From positions 1,116,001 through 1,180,000 of the forward strand of contig NC_011672.1 in assembly GCF_000150955.2 (NCBI RefSeq): a stretch of DNA of 64,000 nucleotides, in the 5' to 3' direction. Position numbers and translations under genes: made by a program. The notes beneath the pieces are model-generated. The model had not been told where the DNA came from. It made no database searches and saw only the letters and a list, made by a program, of their open reading frames with translations. The stretch comes from Phaeodactylum tricornutum CCAP 1055/1. Its lineage: Eukaryota > Bacillariophyta > Bacillariophyceae > Surirellales > Neidiaceae. Each line of letters begins with the position of its first letter. Within the stretch, counting starts at the first letter, position 1. Positions 19,652-29,322 of this stretch are shown here, piece by piece.

Positions 19652-21667
19652 CTACTTTTTCTTCTTTATTGCGTTGCTACCTTGAGATACCGAGATTTCA
19701 GGTGCTGTCCGTAGCCTATCAAGTGAGATTCTTTGTAGTAGAACTCCGAGAGCCACCTTCATACAAACAAGAAGTAGCCACATCCCGATGCCAAGACTCC
19801 ACAATACGAATGTAGGCATTTCGTGCCAGTACCCATTCAGCGAAGCATACTTGGCAGCTTCACGTAGTAGTCGAAACAAAACACAAACCAATGGCAATTG
19901 AGCGAAGCCAATTCGTTTGACCACAGCATGTGAGTGATCCAGGTTGACGCCTTCGTGACCGATACCGGTGACGTCTCCCGCAAGCAGCAGCGCGTACTCG
20001 CGATACACCTTCGCAGGCAAGAAGTTGAACTTCGTTATGAACGAATGCTTTATAGCATCCGCTACTAGCTCGGCCACCCAAACGAAGCAACATGTGCGCA
20101 AGTAGTCGACCAGCTGACCACGCTCCATTCCTTGGCTCACATTGAGGAGCAGCACCAGCCCAAGGAAAAGACCAAGCTTGAAGCGCTCGCAAATATCAGA
20201 TGCTGTGATCTTAAAAAGCGCTGGCTTGTTGTACTTTTTAAAGACAGTACTCTTGATCTCGGCAAAATTCCCAGAAATCAATAGCGTCAATAGGGCTTGA
20301 TCAGCAGAGTTCATGGCAACATTGAGTGTTTCGACGTGTACGAACAAAATGAGTGTGTGACAGGTTGCGTAAATCAGTACAAGAGCTATTGATATAATCA
20401 TACGAGAAGACCTCGGACGGGAAACAGAGTTCCAGTACATACTTTCCAAACAATCCTGTCCCAAACCACACATGAGACGATCGAAGACTTCGACCATTGC
20501 AATTAGAACATATAGTTTGATCATGGCTTGTCCACGAATCCAATGGTAAAGCTTCCCAATACTGATGTCCGCCAAAACATAGCGATAAATCACGAAGACT
20601 ATCATAACTTGAATCATTTGGTAGCTGTGCCTTCGGTGAAACTGGTAAGGAGATGCTGGTCGTTTCCAAAGAAAGATACGTAGTAAAAGCAAAAAGCAGC
20701 TCCACACAAACCGAACAGGTAGAATAGTGATCATGTACAGAAAAGAGTCCATACAAATGAAAAAGCCAAAACCCATGATCGCCTCCATCTGAGTTGGAAC
20801 TTTAATAAATTCTTCCATCTGCACATCAACGTCCGGAGTCGATTCTTGAAAACTGTTGAGGTAGTTGAGCCATTTGTTTCGGACGGAATCATCGGGTACA
20901 TTGGTAGATTCGACGGTTTTCTTTTCTTTCTGCTCCTTTTGTTGAAATTGTATGACCATGGGCCGTAGCCAGCTGCGCTCGGCGGCAGTCATAGAAGCGG
21001 TAGGAGGAGCTGAGTCATTGCGCTTGTCATACTCATCTTCATCGCCTCCGTACAAGAGCCGGAAAGAAAGATTGCGTTTATTAATTTCCCGACGAGATCC
21101 GAATGAATTTTGATTATCTGCAACGGCAATGTTATCATCTCGTCTATGATTAATAAAAATCTCTTCTTCTTCGGAATCGTATGACGCGCCATTTTTACCA
21201 GACGTGAGAGGAGCTGGTGATTCTAGATGAGGGATAGACGTGCTCGAGGATCGCGGTCTTGGAGACATTAAAACATCCTGCAATGGTGCAGAGAGAGATT
21301 GGTGGGGAGGGCTAGCGGCTGGTTCTGGCGAAAGCCGTGCAATGCGTTGGGTTTGGAGTAAACGGCTAAGTACAGAAAGTTTCGTTTCAAGTTCGTTAAC
21401 GCGTTTTTCCAGATCTCTGTCAATTGAGTGATCATCATGTAATCCACCAGAAACCTTTCCCAAGAGATCATCTTCAACTTTGTTTACTCTCGGTGCTAAG
21501 CGAATGGGCTCCGGGGACAAGAACAATTCATCATGTCCCGTAGAGCCTCCTTTCTTGCCGGACTCGTGGAGCGCGTTGATTGGCAACGTCCTCAATCCTT
21601 TACTTGTGAGGCTCAAACGGTCTCTTTCCTCTCTTTCATTGTTCGATGACGAGCTAGAGGATGACAT
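19652..21667 (-). CDS. TAPT1 / Emp65-family ER membrane protein
   Basis: Multi-spanning membrane protein of the TAPT1 family (Pfam Eukaryotic membrane protein family), 671 residues. Residues 1-290 are hydrophilic and Ser-rich with acidic runs. The conserved membrane domain begins near 290 with MEEFIKVPTQMEAIMGF and contains the family signatures KLYVLIAMVEVFDRLMCG, FVHVETLNVAMNSADQALL and NFAEIKSTVFKKY. In animals the family acts at the ER and cilium base, and in yeast (Emp65) in folding of ER proteins. The protein ends in KKKK, which satisfies the dilysine KKxx rule for COPI retrieval to the ER. No intron is required. The diatom role is not known. Confidence 0.9.
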   Translation of the reverse strand: MSSSSSSSNNEREERDRLSLTSKGLRTLPINALHESGKKGGSTGHDELFLSPEPIRLAPRVNKVEDDLLGKVSGGLHDDHSIDRDLEKRVNELETKLSVLSRLLQTQRIARLSPEPAASPPHQSLSAPLQDVLMSPRPRSSSTSIPHLESPAPLTSGKNGASYDSEEEEIFINHRRDDNIAVADNQNSFGSRREINKRNLSFRLLYGGDEDEYDKRNDSAPPTASMTAAERSWLRPMVIQFQQKEQKEKKTVESTNVPDDSVRNKWLNYLNSFQESTPDVDVQMEEFIKVPTQMEAIMGFGFFICMDSFLYMITILPVRFVWSCFLLLLRIFLWKRPASPYQFHRRHSYQMIQVMIVFVIYRYVLADISIGKLYHWIRGQAMIKLYVLIAMVEVFDRLMCGLGQDCLESMYWNSVSRPRSSRMIISIALVLIYATCHTLILFVHVETLNVAMNSADQALLTLLISGNFAEIKSTVFKKYNKPALFKITASDICERFKLGLFLGLVLLLNVSQGMERGQLVDYLRTCCFVWVAELVADAIKHSFITKFNFLPAKVYREYALLLAGDVTGIGHEGVNLDHSHAVVKRIGFAQLPLVCVLFRLLREAAKYASLNGYWHEMPTFVLWSLGIGMWLLLVCMKVALGVLLQRISLDRLRTAPEISVSQGSNAIKKKK

Positions 21668-22028
21668 TAGGAAAACAAATTTTCAGCTGCAAATTATCCC
21701 TCCACAACGATGATCACTGTCAACAGTAATATGTACAGAGGGGTTAAAGCATGGGCTGTTGATTCGAACATGCAAACTTGTCACTGGTCAATGCACATAA
21801 GACATAAGGGGTTGTTGTTCTTGGCCTTTGTTTGTTACTATTAGTCCGTTCAAAACGTCGGATGACTGCAAGACCTAATTTTGGCGATCTACCCATGCGG
21901 TCTATGTGCCTTTTGTCATTGACTATGAATTCAATCTACACGCACTATGGTGCATGCCTATTGTCATGAAGTCTGTCCTCTTACCGATGTTAGTGATTCG
22001 CATTATAATGTCCTTTTTGGCGATTACT
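21668..22028. promoter_or_regulatory. Upstream region of TAPT1
   Basis: About 360 bp between the TAPT1 start and the end of the amine-oxidase gene. An inverted ACTGTCAACAGTAA lies at 21716-21729, about 50 bp before the TAPT1 ATG. No gene was recognised. Confidence 0.35.
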
Positions 22029-24347
22029 TCACATCAACGTGTAATCGGGTTGCTTCACAGTGCGACCGAATCGTGTCTTTTCCAATATCCTGCTTTTCGG
22101 CTCTGTCCCGGCATCGATAATTTTCGTGCCAACCAAGCACCGACGCTCCTTCGACCCTTTCGGCTTTCTTACAAGTGTTAAAGGGTATACTGTCTTGGCC
22201 GTCCACGATCTCCAAGAAATGGCCGATGAAGGGAATTCCTTTTCTCGGCGTTTGCCCCAGAAAAGTTGACGACAGCGATCTCGTACTTGCTTTGCTGTTT
22301 TGCGGAATGAGCTACCGAAGATAGGTAAGGTACTTTCACGGACGTAGTCAAAATCTCGGCCGTAGCTCTCAACCGCACGAATCAAAGACCGGTCCTCCAT
22401 AGACTCCAGTCTCCAATGATATTTTCCATCGACGGCTTCATCTCCTTTTCCATTGTTAGGAATTCCTAATGGACTCTTGTGGGCGACCACCGATCGGTGA
22501 CTCCGCCGTTGTGGGGACGCTGCAAGCGATCTTCTTCCGACTGCATGACTTCTTCTGTTCGATGGAATTCTTGGGCGTTGACGCAACTTCATCACCTCCG
22601 CAGCTCCACGGCGTCGATGCGATCTTGCTTTGCTGACTCGTTCTGTTCGGCCGTTCTGGCTTAATGAACTAATCTGCTGTTGACTGGCGTTGAATTTTCT
22701 TTCAATCGGAAATGTCCGAAGGTATAACTCTTCCTCTGAAAAGATGAAGTTATTGTTGGCTTCTGGCTCTAGCGCGATGTCAAGACGATAAGCTTCTCGT
22801 ATTCCTGAAAAGAAAGCTCCGTGAATTGTGCTCGGATGAAAAAAAGTTGTATGCTCCCCAGCAAACATAAGCGCTGGGACGTTCCCTATAGAATTCAACA
22901 CTGGCTCTCCCATAGCCCGAAGCTCAGCCGCTCCATCAACTCCTGGCGGAATGAAAGTGAAAGCCATTCGCGAGTACTGTTCGCGACCCCATCGTGTAGT
23001 ATGGTAGTCAGTTGGCTCGGGAACCTGGCATCCGCATATTCTACTTAGTATTCGCAAACAATCTGTCACAATCTCCGTGTCAGTCCATTTCTCGATCTCG
23101 TGTGCAAATTCGCCGCCAAACATGAAGAGAAGTACAGGGTTGTCTGTAAACGTGGCCCCATTCAGCACAAGGTACGAATGCTCGTCCTCAGCTAGGCCCA
23201 AAAAGTCTGAGTCTTGCCAGAAAACATGAGGAAACGACAATGTACACTTGTTCAATAGTCCAATACCTAGACGCTCAATAGCCTGTTGCTTTGGGGTCGG
23301 TAAAGGTGGGTCAAAGCTAATCGTCTTTCTTTTCAGAATACCCAAGGGCACTGTACATACAACCGAATCAGCCTCCAAAACCGTTCCGTCCATCAAGGTG
23401 ATTTGAACAACTGTGTTTCTCGGCCCAGTCTCGCCAGAATCGGTGCGCACTCGTTTTTTTAAATCGGCAGTCGCATGATCAACTGTAAATCGATCTACGC
23501 CTTGCCCTTTCAATACTCTGGGAGACCGGCGGGAATCAGCATCTTGACCCCGTACACGACGTGAATGTCGCGTCGGAGTAGACGGCAAAGATTCATTGAT
23601 ACATTGTGAGGAAGCAGTCCTAGGCATAGGAAGGCGGGTGGGCTGCCTCGACTCCTTCGTAGTGGTTACAGCTTTGGAGATAGGATTCGGATGCACGAGG
23701 TGGATCAACTCAACGGAAGCATTGTATACAATATCCAACGGTTCCGCCAAGGCTTCGACCACTGGTTTCCAACTTGCTTGCAGAGCGACGTGATCCCCGT
23801 CAAAGCCATAAGCCTCGTCCTCATTCCATTGCCATCCTAATTTCTCAAAACTGGTGCCACATGATACTTCTAGATTTGCTTTGTGCCATCTCAGTATAGC
23901 AGAAGTGTTGACGGCTTTTCCCTCGCAAACAGTGTTGAACAGGTCACCAAACGAAGTGTCGGATTGCTTTCCTCTTGTGCGTTCGAACGCTTCTTCGAGG
24001 CATTCATTAAATAAATGAGATATTCTTTCATCCTCGCGCAAATCTAGAGGCCATCCGGTCTTATCGAGCAGTAAAGTATCCGATACCGGTCGGGTGCGAA
24101 CGCCAATCTGATCCACCAACTCGGCTACGGGATTGTCGTCGATACCGTGTATGAGAGCGCCTCCCAGATCGACTTGCTGCTCGCCGGTAGGAAGTTGTAA
24201 GGCAGTGCCTTTCAGACGACCCCCCACGCGTTGCCGTGCTTCCACTACGAGAACGTGGTAGCCTCGGTGTTGCAGTTCGCGAGCACAGGATAGGCCCGAC
24301 ATGCCCGCGCCAATCACAATCACACGATGTGGACGTTGGCGCTTCAT
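22029..24347 (-). CDS. LSD1-like amine oxidase fused to a Myb/SANT domain
   Basis: FAD amine oxidase of 772 residues. The ATG at 24347 places RVIVIGAGMSGLSCAREL directly at the N-terminus. VVEARQRVGGR and DLGGALIHG complete the FAD site. GLLNKCTLSFPHVFW contains the lysine aligned with LSD1 Lys661, and GEHTTFFHPSTIHGAFFSG is the C-terminal FAD motif; both are closer to KDM1/LSD1 than to polyamine oxidases. There is no SWIRM domain before it, and in place of the LSD1 tower there is an Arg/Ser-rich insert (about 240-330). Residues about 644-700 form a Myb/SANT-like unit (WRLESMEDRSLIRAVESYG, KTAKQVRDRCRQLFW). Histone H3 lysine demethylation is the likely role; an FAD polyamine oxidase is the alternative. 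It is intronless. Confidence 0.87.
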   Translation of the reverse strand: MKRQRPHRVIVIGAGMSGLSCARELQHRGYHVLVVEARQRVGGRLKGTALQLPTGEQQVDLGGALIHGIDDNPVAELVDQIGVRTRPVSDTLLLDKTGWPLDLREDERISHLFNECLEEAFERTRGKQSDTSFGDLFNTVCEGKAVNTSAILRWHKANLEVSCGTSFEKLGWQWNEDEAYGFDGDHVALQASWKPVVEALAEPLDIVYNASVELIHLVHPNPISKAVTTTKESRQPTRLPMPRTASSQCINESLPSTPTRHSRRVRGQDADSRRSPRVLKGQGVDRFTVDHATADLKKRVRTDSGETGPRNTVVQITLMDGTVLEADSVVCTVPLGILKRKTISFDPPLPTPKQQAIERLGIGLLNKCTLSFPHVFWQDSDFLGLAEDEHSYLVLNGATFTDNPVLLFMFGGEFAHEIEKWTDTEIVTDCLRILSRICGCQVPEPTDYHTTRWGREQYSRMAFTFIPPGVDGAAELRAMGEPVLNSIGNVPALMFAGEHTTFFHPSTIHGAFFSGIREAYRLDIALEPEANNNFIFSEEELYLRTFPIERKFNASQQQISSLSQNGRTERVSKARSHRRRGAAEVMKLRQRPRIPSNRRSHAVGRRSLAASPQRRSHRSVVAHKSPLGIPNNGKGDEAVDGKYHWRLESMEDRSLIRAVESYGRDFDYVRESTLPIFGSSFRKTAKQVRDRCRQLFWGKRREKEFPSSAISWRSWTAKTVYPLTLVRKPKGSKERRCLVGTKIIDAGTEPKSRILEKTRFGRTVKQPDYTLM

Positions 24348-24843
24348 GATCGTTGTTTTTTTTTTCGTATCAAGACTGCGTGTTGCTCGCAATTCCGGCA
24401 GGCATTTCAATGCGCTTGTACCAGGTATAGAAGATAGTTGCGATAAGATGTAGATTTGGAGGAAATAAGCGCGCTCCTTTTCACAATACCATCAGCTCCC
24501 GACTGACAAGATGTGTGCGGTTGGTCAAGAGATTTTATTGCCGAGACAACACCATCGTGTCGGAAGCTGCAATGGAAGACGGCCAGACATATGAATTTTC
24601 TCGTAAAAGGATAGTATTTTCAGTTTGCCGTTTTTCCTGTCCGTCTGCGCTCGTTTAGGCGGCTGTCCAGCCGCCGATCATTTACTGTCAGGTAGCATAT
24701 TCCAAACAACACAAGCATTTCGGCTCTCATCGGTTTGGAACGACCATTGCGTACGCTACTCTAGCCAGTAAATCTTTTGAAGGCACGAAGAACATTTCAG
24801 AAAACCAACTAAACGTCAATTCCGGTAAAGAAATTGAACAAGC
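24348..24843. promoter_or_regulatory. Divergent promoter, LSD1-like and unknown gene
   Basis: Head-to-head spacer of about 500 bp. It contains TTTACTGTCA at 24681-24690. Nothing else is recognised. Confidence 0.35.
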
Positions 24844-25593
24844 ATGAGCCTTGCCAAAAAGCGAAAAGCTGTCGATCACAAAAAAAGCAATGGAAACCAA
24901 TCCAAGAGTTCCAAAGTTCTAGACTTTGACCAGGATGCGTTTCACGTTGAGATCGGCTACTCGGAACTTTCCATGGAAGGTATTCACGCTCGGATCCAGG
25001 ATCTTTGTCGGGGAGTCCCAAAGATTCCTGACTCCAAGTTTGCCGAAAAGGAGGGCGGCAAAGGCAGCGATTCTTCTGGATCTCGGGAAACATTGCCGCA
25101 GCCCATTCAAGAATTCCACTTTAACAAAACAGAAATTCGCGAATGGGCTACTTCTTTGCAGACAGTCCTAGAAGAGTTTCATTTACTGGTCGCCTGTGTC
25201 AGTCCGGCGACATACGCTTGGGGGACCGATCGCTCCGGAGCCGCCGATCAAAATTTGAGTCTCTTGTCGAACGAATTCATGCGCGCTCAAGAGCAGCTCA
25301 TAGCGAGAGTGTCGCCCCGCTTAAATGACGTACTGGCGCCGGTAGTTACGCTCGTGACGGACAAGACTGTCACCGAAAAAGTCGACGGAAAAGAAGTCAA
25401 GCAAAACTACTTCATTACGACTCACGAGGATCCAGACTACGCCAATCTTTGCTACACAATCTTGGCTCGGAACGCCGCGAGTCTCCGACAAGTTGTGATT
25501 GCTAACTTTGATAAGTTGCTACGCGCAGTGCACGATTTTTTGAATGCGCAGCACAAAGACAATCAGCATGATTCACGTGGTTTCGTTTATTAA
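24844..25593 (+). CDS. Unknown soluble protein, 249 residues
   Basis: Not recognised. The protein opens with a basic, possibly nuclear-localising segment (MSLAKKRKAVDHKKS), then a mixed helical body with FHFNKTEIREWATSLQTVL, FHLLVACVSPATYAWG and a C-terminal helical part (LCYTILARNAASLRQVV). There is no signal peptide, membrane helix or catalytic motif that I can name. The ATG at 24844 is preceded by a divergent promoter shared with the LSD1-like gene. Amino-acid composition and the long intact frame support a real gene. Confidence 0.75.
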   Translation: MSLAKKRKAVDHKKSNGNQSKSSKVLDFDQDAFHVEIGYSELSMEGIHARIQDLCRGVPKIPDSKFAEKEGGKGSDSSGSRETLPQPIQEFHFNKTEIREWATSLQTVLEEFHLLVACVSPATYAWGTDRSGAADQNLSLLSNEFMRAQEQLIARVSPRLNDVLAPVVTLVTDKTVTEKVDGKEVKQNYFITTHEDPDYANLCYTILARNAASLRQVVIANFDKLLRAVHDFLNAQHKDNQHDSRGFVY

Positions 25594-26737
25594 TGGAAAA
25601 ATGCTCCCTCTCCGGAACAAACGACATTGTGTTACTCGCGTTTCGTATCTTGGTGTCTGAAAGTGGAAAGCGACCTCTCCGGACTGCTAGCCATTCGCTC
25701 AATTTCTTTTCTGTAACAAGTCTCTACTGCTTCGTTAACGCTGATTCTTTTCGTGCCAAGCGGCAAAGTACCACTACCTTCTAGAATACACATGAACGTC
25801 AACACATCTTGTTTGCGCTTACAAATAATTCAAAAAGAAAGTTGTTATGGAGAAACAGCATGAGGTGTATGGCTGGTGTAGATCCTTGTTGAAAAGAAAA
25901 GTCGCGATGTCATGTTCGGCGGCCATTTCTGATTCTACAAGCGAATGTTCGGGTATCGGACATCATTGTATCCATTGAGTTCGTTATGCTGCTGTAGTAT
26001 GTAGTTCTGGTGATTCACGTTCGGGCTTCGTCAGTAACTGTTATCATAACAGAAGTCCGCGGTTGGCCTTGGTATAGTACAATCCTTAGCCTCAATATGG
26101 TACAATCTTTGGAATTTTGGATAAGAACGCAAGTTCTCATGCGTGCTCACCTGCATCGTTCCACTCGCGTTGACGATAAAGCAAATTGATAGAACGTTTT
26201 CGGTCGCTTAACAAGAACCATAAGTGAGCGCTTGTTTATGTTAGTTTCGTTCCCATGCGATATCAATGAATTAATGGACTGTGAGATGGCTAATGGGCTC
26301 ACCTTGTTTCTGTTGTTGTGATCTTCAAACACTTGGAAGGTATTGAGATATAGGATTGATCAGCATTTCTTTTTCTGTACGCCTAATAGCATAACTTGCA
26401 TTACTGTCATGTACCACTTTCCAAAGCATAAGCTTTCGGTCGTCTGCATTTTATGTTACATTAGTAGGGAGTAGGAGCGGTGCACTTGTACAGACCGACG
26501 GACTCGGTGACATCAGCGATGACGTCAGTAGAAAGGCGGCGAATCGAAACCAGGATCCCCCCTCTCCCTACCGTAGTTTACTACCGGTGACGACGAAAAG
26601 GAAGAACAATCTGTTTCCCCCAAGCAATCCCATTCATATACTACCCACCCTGCTTTTGAAGATACTCTCTCTCTAGAATTGTAATACCAAATACCCAAAG
26701 TGTTTCTCTCTTTGATAGCTCCAAAGAAAGTTTTGTT
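25594..26737. other. Long intergenic spacer before NFS1
   Basis: About 1.1 kb with no credible coding frame. It holds the 3' UTR of the unknown gene and the NFS1 promoter, including the paired CRE-like site listed separately and an ATTACTGTCA at 26401-26410. A pyrimidine-rich TCTCTCTC run occurs near 26666-26674. Confidence 0.4.
26508..26527 (+). promoter_or_regulatory. Paired CRE-like elements upstream of NFS1
   Basis: TGACATCA (26508-26515) and the perfect palindrome TGACGTCA (26520-26527) are four bases apart, about 210 bp before the NFS1 start. Such elements are bZIP sites; in P. tricornutum, TGACGT elements mediate CO2/cAMP responses of the carbonic anhydrase gene PtCA1. Function here is inferred only. 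Confidence 0.5.
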
Positions 26738-28186
26738 ATGTTGTGCTCTGCGGGTCGTCGACTTCCTCGTCGTCTGCTTCCAAAGCATTACCAACGAACC
26801 CCACTTTCGTCCGCCGCGGCGCAAAATGCGGATGGTACGATCAGTAGTTTTTCAGCGGATAAAATGCAAGCGGACAAGCGTTACAGCGGAATTTTGGACG
26901 TTCCGGAGTCGCTACTTAAGCCTTTCAAATCCGAATATTCTATTCGCGATCAGTTTCGCGAAGGACGAGCGGCTTACTTGGACATGAGCTCCACAACTCC
27001 TTTGGACCCCCGCGTACTGGACGCTATGGCGCCCTTCATGATTGGCAGCTACGGCAATCCTCATTCGCGTACTCATCAGTTCGGCTGGGAAGCCGAAAGT
27101 GTGGTAGAAAAGGCGCGTAAGCAGGTGGCGGACTTGATTGGTGCGGACGCCAAGGAGATTATCTTTACGAGTGGTGCCACGGAATCAAACAATTTAAGTA
27201 TTAAGGGCGCCGCACACTTTTACGCCAAGCGCGGGAAACACGTCATCACTACACAGACAGAGCACAAGTGTGTGTTGGATTCTTGTCGTTCACTGGAATT
27301 GGAAGGTTACGATGTCACGTACTTGCCGGTGCAGCACGCTACGGGGCGTGTGGATATGGATCTCCTCAAGGCCACGATTCGTGAGGACACGGTATTGCTC
27401 TCCGTCATGGCCGTCAACAACGAAATTGGTACCCTACAACCGCTGGAAGAGATTGGGACCCTGTGCCGTGACAACAAGATTGTTTTCCACTGCGACGCGG
27501 CGCAGATGCTTGGCAAGATGCCGCTTGACGTTGACAAGTATAAGATTGATCTCATGTCGATGAGTTCGCACAAAGTATATGGTCCCAAGGGCATCGGTGG
27601 TCTCTACATTCGCCGTCGTCCCCGTGTCCGCCTCGAACCGATGATGTCTGGTGGTGGCCAGGAACGTGGATTGCGTTCGGGAACTTTGTCCCATTTTTTG
27701 TGCGCCGGCTTTGGCGCCGCTTGTGAGATTGCCAACAAGGAAATGGATTACGATCACGAGTGGATCACGTACCTTTCTAAAAAGCTGCAGAATGGAATTG
27801 AAGAACGAATTCCGGAGGTTGTCCGCAACGGTGATCCGGAACACAACTATATCGGTTGTTTGAATTATTCTTTTGCCTATGTCGAAGGCGAATCGTTGCT
27901 CATGGCGCTCAAAAATATTGCCGTCTCGTCCGGGTCTGCGTGTACGTCAGCTTCGTTGGAACCGTCGTATGTGTTGCGTGCCTTGGGTGTAGACGACGAA
28001 CTCGCCCACAGCAGCTTACGCTTTGGTCTCGGCCGCTTCACGACGGAAGAAGAAGTGGACTTTGTTTTGGAATTGTTGGAAAAGCACGTATCGCGCTTGC
28101 GCGAAATGTCTCCATTGTGGGAAATGGTACAAGAAGGCATCGACCTTAAAACCATCCAGTGGACGCAGGATGCGCACCACCATTAA
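26738..28186 (+). CDS. NFS1: Mitochondrial cysteine desulfurase
   Basis: PLP enzyme that takes sulfur from cysteine for Fe-S cluster assembly on ISCU and for tRNA thiolation. It has 482 residues with an Arg-rich, acid-free N-terminus ([15 protein letters not shown]) typical of a mitochondrial presequence. [18 protein letters not shown] starts the conserved domain. [24 protein letters not shown], the PLP lysine in [10 protein letters not shown] and the catalytic cysteine loop [21 protein letters not shown] are all present. The C-terminus ([18 protein letters not shown]) is the tail shared by eukaryotic NFS1 and bacterial IscS, so this is not the plastid SufS type. No intron. Confidence 0.97.
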   Translation: MLCSAGRRLPRRLLPKHYQRTPLSSAAAQNADGTISSFSADKMQADKRYSGILDVPESLLKPFKSEYSIRDQFREGRAAYLDMSSTTPLDPRVLDAMAPFMIGSYGNPHSRTHQFGWEAESVVEKARKQVADLIGADAKEIIFTSGATESNNLSIKGAAHFYAKRGKHVITTQTEHKCVLDSCRSLELEGYDVTYLPVQHATGRVDMDLLKATIREDTVLLSVMAVNNEIGTLQPLEEIGTLCRDNKIVFHCDAAQMLGKMPLDVDKYKIDLMSMSSHKVYGPKGIGGLYIRRRPRVRLEPMMSGGGQERGLRSGTLSHFLCAGFGAACEIANKEMDYDHEWITYLSKKLQNGIEERIPEVVRNGDPEHNYIGCLNYSFAYVEGESLLMALKNIAVSSGSACTSASLEPSYVLRALGVDDELAHSSLRFGLGRFTTEEEVDFVLELLEKHVSRLREMSPLWEMVQEGIDLKTIQWTQDAHHH

Positions 28187-28557
28187 AATCGCGGGAAAAC
28201 GGATGTGCCTTGCCTGACTGTTAGTACACGGACACAAATTCGAGACCGACGTAAGCGTCGTTTTACATAGATATAATTGCGTAACAGTGTAAACACGATT
28301 GCATGTAATCACGACGGCCTTTTTTGGTAGAAAGTTGCGATACGTGCATACCGGCTAAGATCTAGTAGGAGAACACGTATATGCATGCAAGAGAAGGAAG
28401 CCTCCCTCCTCCCAAGCAATCTAAGATTACTGGCAGTGGGTATGTAATGCAGACGAATATTTTTTGCGAGACAGACAAGTTAAAGGCTAGAATAAAAGTA
28501 AAGCTTGACGAGCGATGTCTGGCAAATCCGTGATCAAACAAAGGCTACGCGCGTTGT
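28187..28557. other. Convergent spacer, NFS1 and KDPG aldolase
   Basis: Tail-to-tail region of about 370 bp with the 3' UTRs of two converging genes. No gene seen. Confidence 0.4.
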
Positions 28558-29322
28558 TTACTTCTTTCGCTGGTAGGGTCCGACTTCACGCACATTGGCC
28601 ATGACCTTGGCGGCGTTCTGAGCAATCTGGTCCCAGTCCTTATTCGCGACGGCGACGGGATCAAAGAGGGGTGCGACGAGTCCCACGGAGGCGGCTCCGT
28701 TCTTAAGGAACTCCCCGGCGTTGTCGAGGTCCACCCCAGACGTGGGGTTGATGCTCAAAAAGGGCAACGCCGACGAGACGGCTTTGACCCAACCGGGTCC
28801 ACCCGCGACACCGGGGAATAGCTTTTGCAAGGGAGCACCGTGACGATACGCGTTGACGAGTTCCGTGGGCGTTTGGCATCCGGGCACGGAGACAATGTTG
28901 CGCTCTTTGCACCACTCAATAACGTCGGGAAGCATGACGGGAGTGATGATAAACTCACTGCCTGCGTCGACAGCAGCGGCAGCATCATCGATCGTCAGAA
29001 TGGTCCCGCATCCAATCATGACCTTGCCATCGTACTTGGCACGGAAATCGGCCAGATGCTGCAGACAGTTGGGAGTCGTGAGGGTGAACTCGCAGATCTG
29101 GAAACCACCGTCAATGGCGGCTTGCATGGCCTTGGGGCAATCATCCGAAGTAGCGGTCCGGAGAACGGCGCAAGCACGGACCTGCGCAAAGGTGTTCAGG
29201 ACGTGTTCGTAGTTTTCGACGGTTTGAACGCGATCGAGACCCGATGAAGCCGCGCTCGAAAAGAGACGCGCGTGGGATACGCGGAGGCGGGCAGCTGACG
29301 CTAGAGCAAGTCGGTGAGCCAT
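28558..29322 (-). CDS. EDA: KDPG (2-keto-3-deoxy-6-phosphogluconate) aldolase
   Basis: Class I aldolase that splits KDPG into pyruvate and glyceraldehyde-3-phosphate, the last step of the Entner-Doudoroff pathway, which has been shown to exist in P. tricornutum. It has 254 residues from the ATG at 29322. The N-terminus (MAHRLALASAARLRVSHARLF) is a mitochondrial-type presequence, agreeing with the mitochondrial lower glycolysis of diatoms. Conserved parts: ICEFTLTTP with Glu78 (the catalytic Glu), MIGCGTILT, AGSEFIITP, and the Schiff-base lysine Lys167 in QKLFPG, followed by GGPGWVKAV. The usual Arg four residues after the Glu is Thr. The related KHG aldolase activity cannot be excluded. It converges on NFS1. 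Confidence 0.93.
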   Translation of the reverse strand: MAHRLALASAARLRVSHARLFSSAASSGLDRVQTVENYEHVLNTFAQVRACAVLRTATSDDCPKAMQAAIDGGFQICEFTLTTPNCLQHLADFRAKYDGKVMIGCGTILTIDDAAAAVDAGSEFIITPVMLPDVIEWCKERNIVSVPGCQTPTELVNAYRHGAPLQKLFPGVAGGPGWVKAVSSALPFLSINPTSGVDLDNAGEFLKNGAASVGLVAPLFDPVAVANKDWDQIAQNAAKVMANVREVGPYQRKK

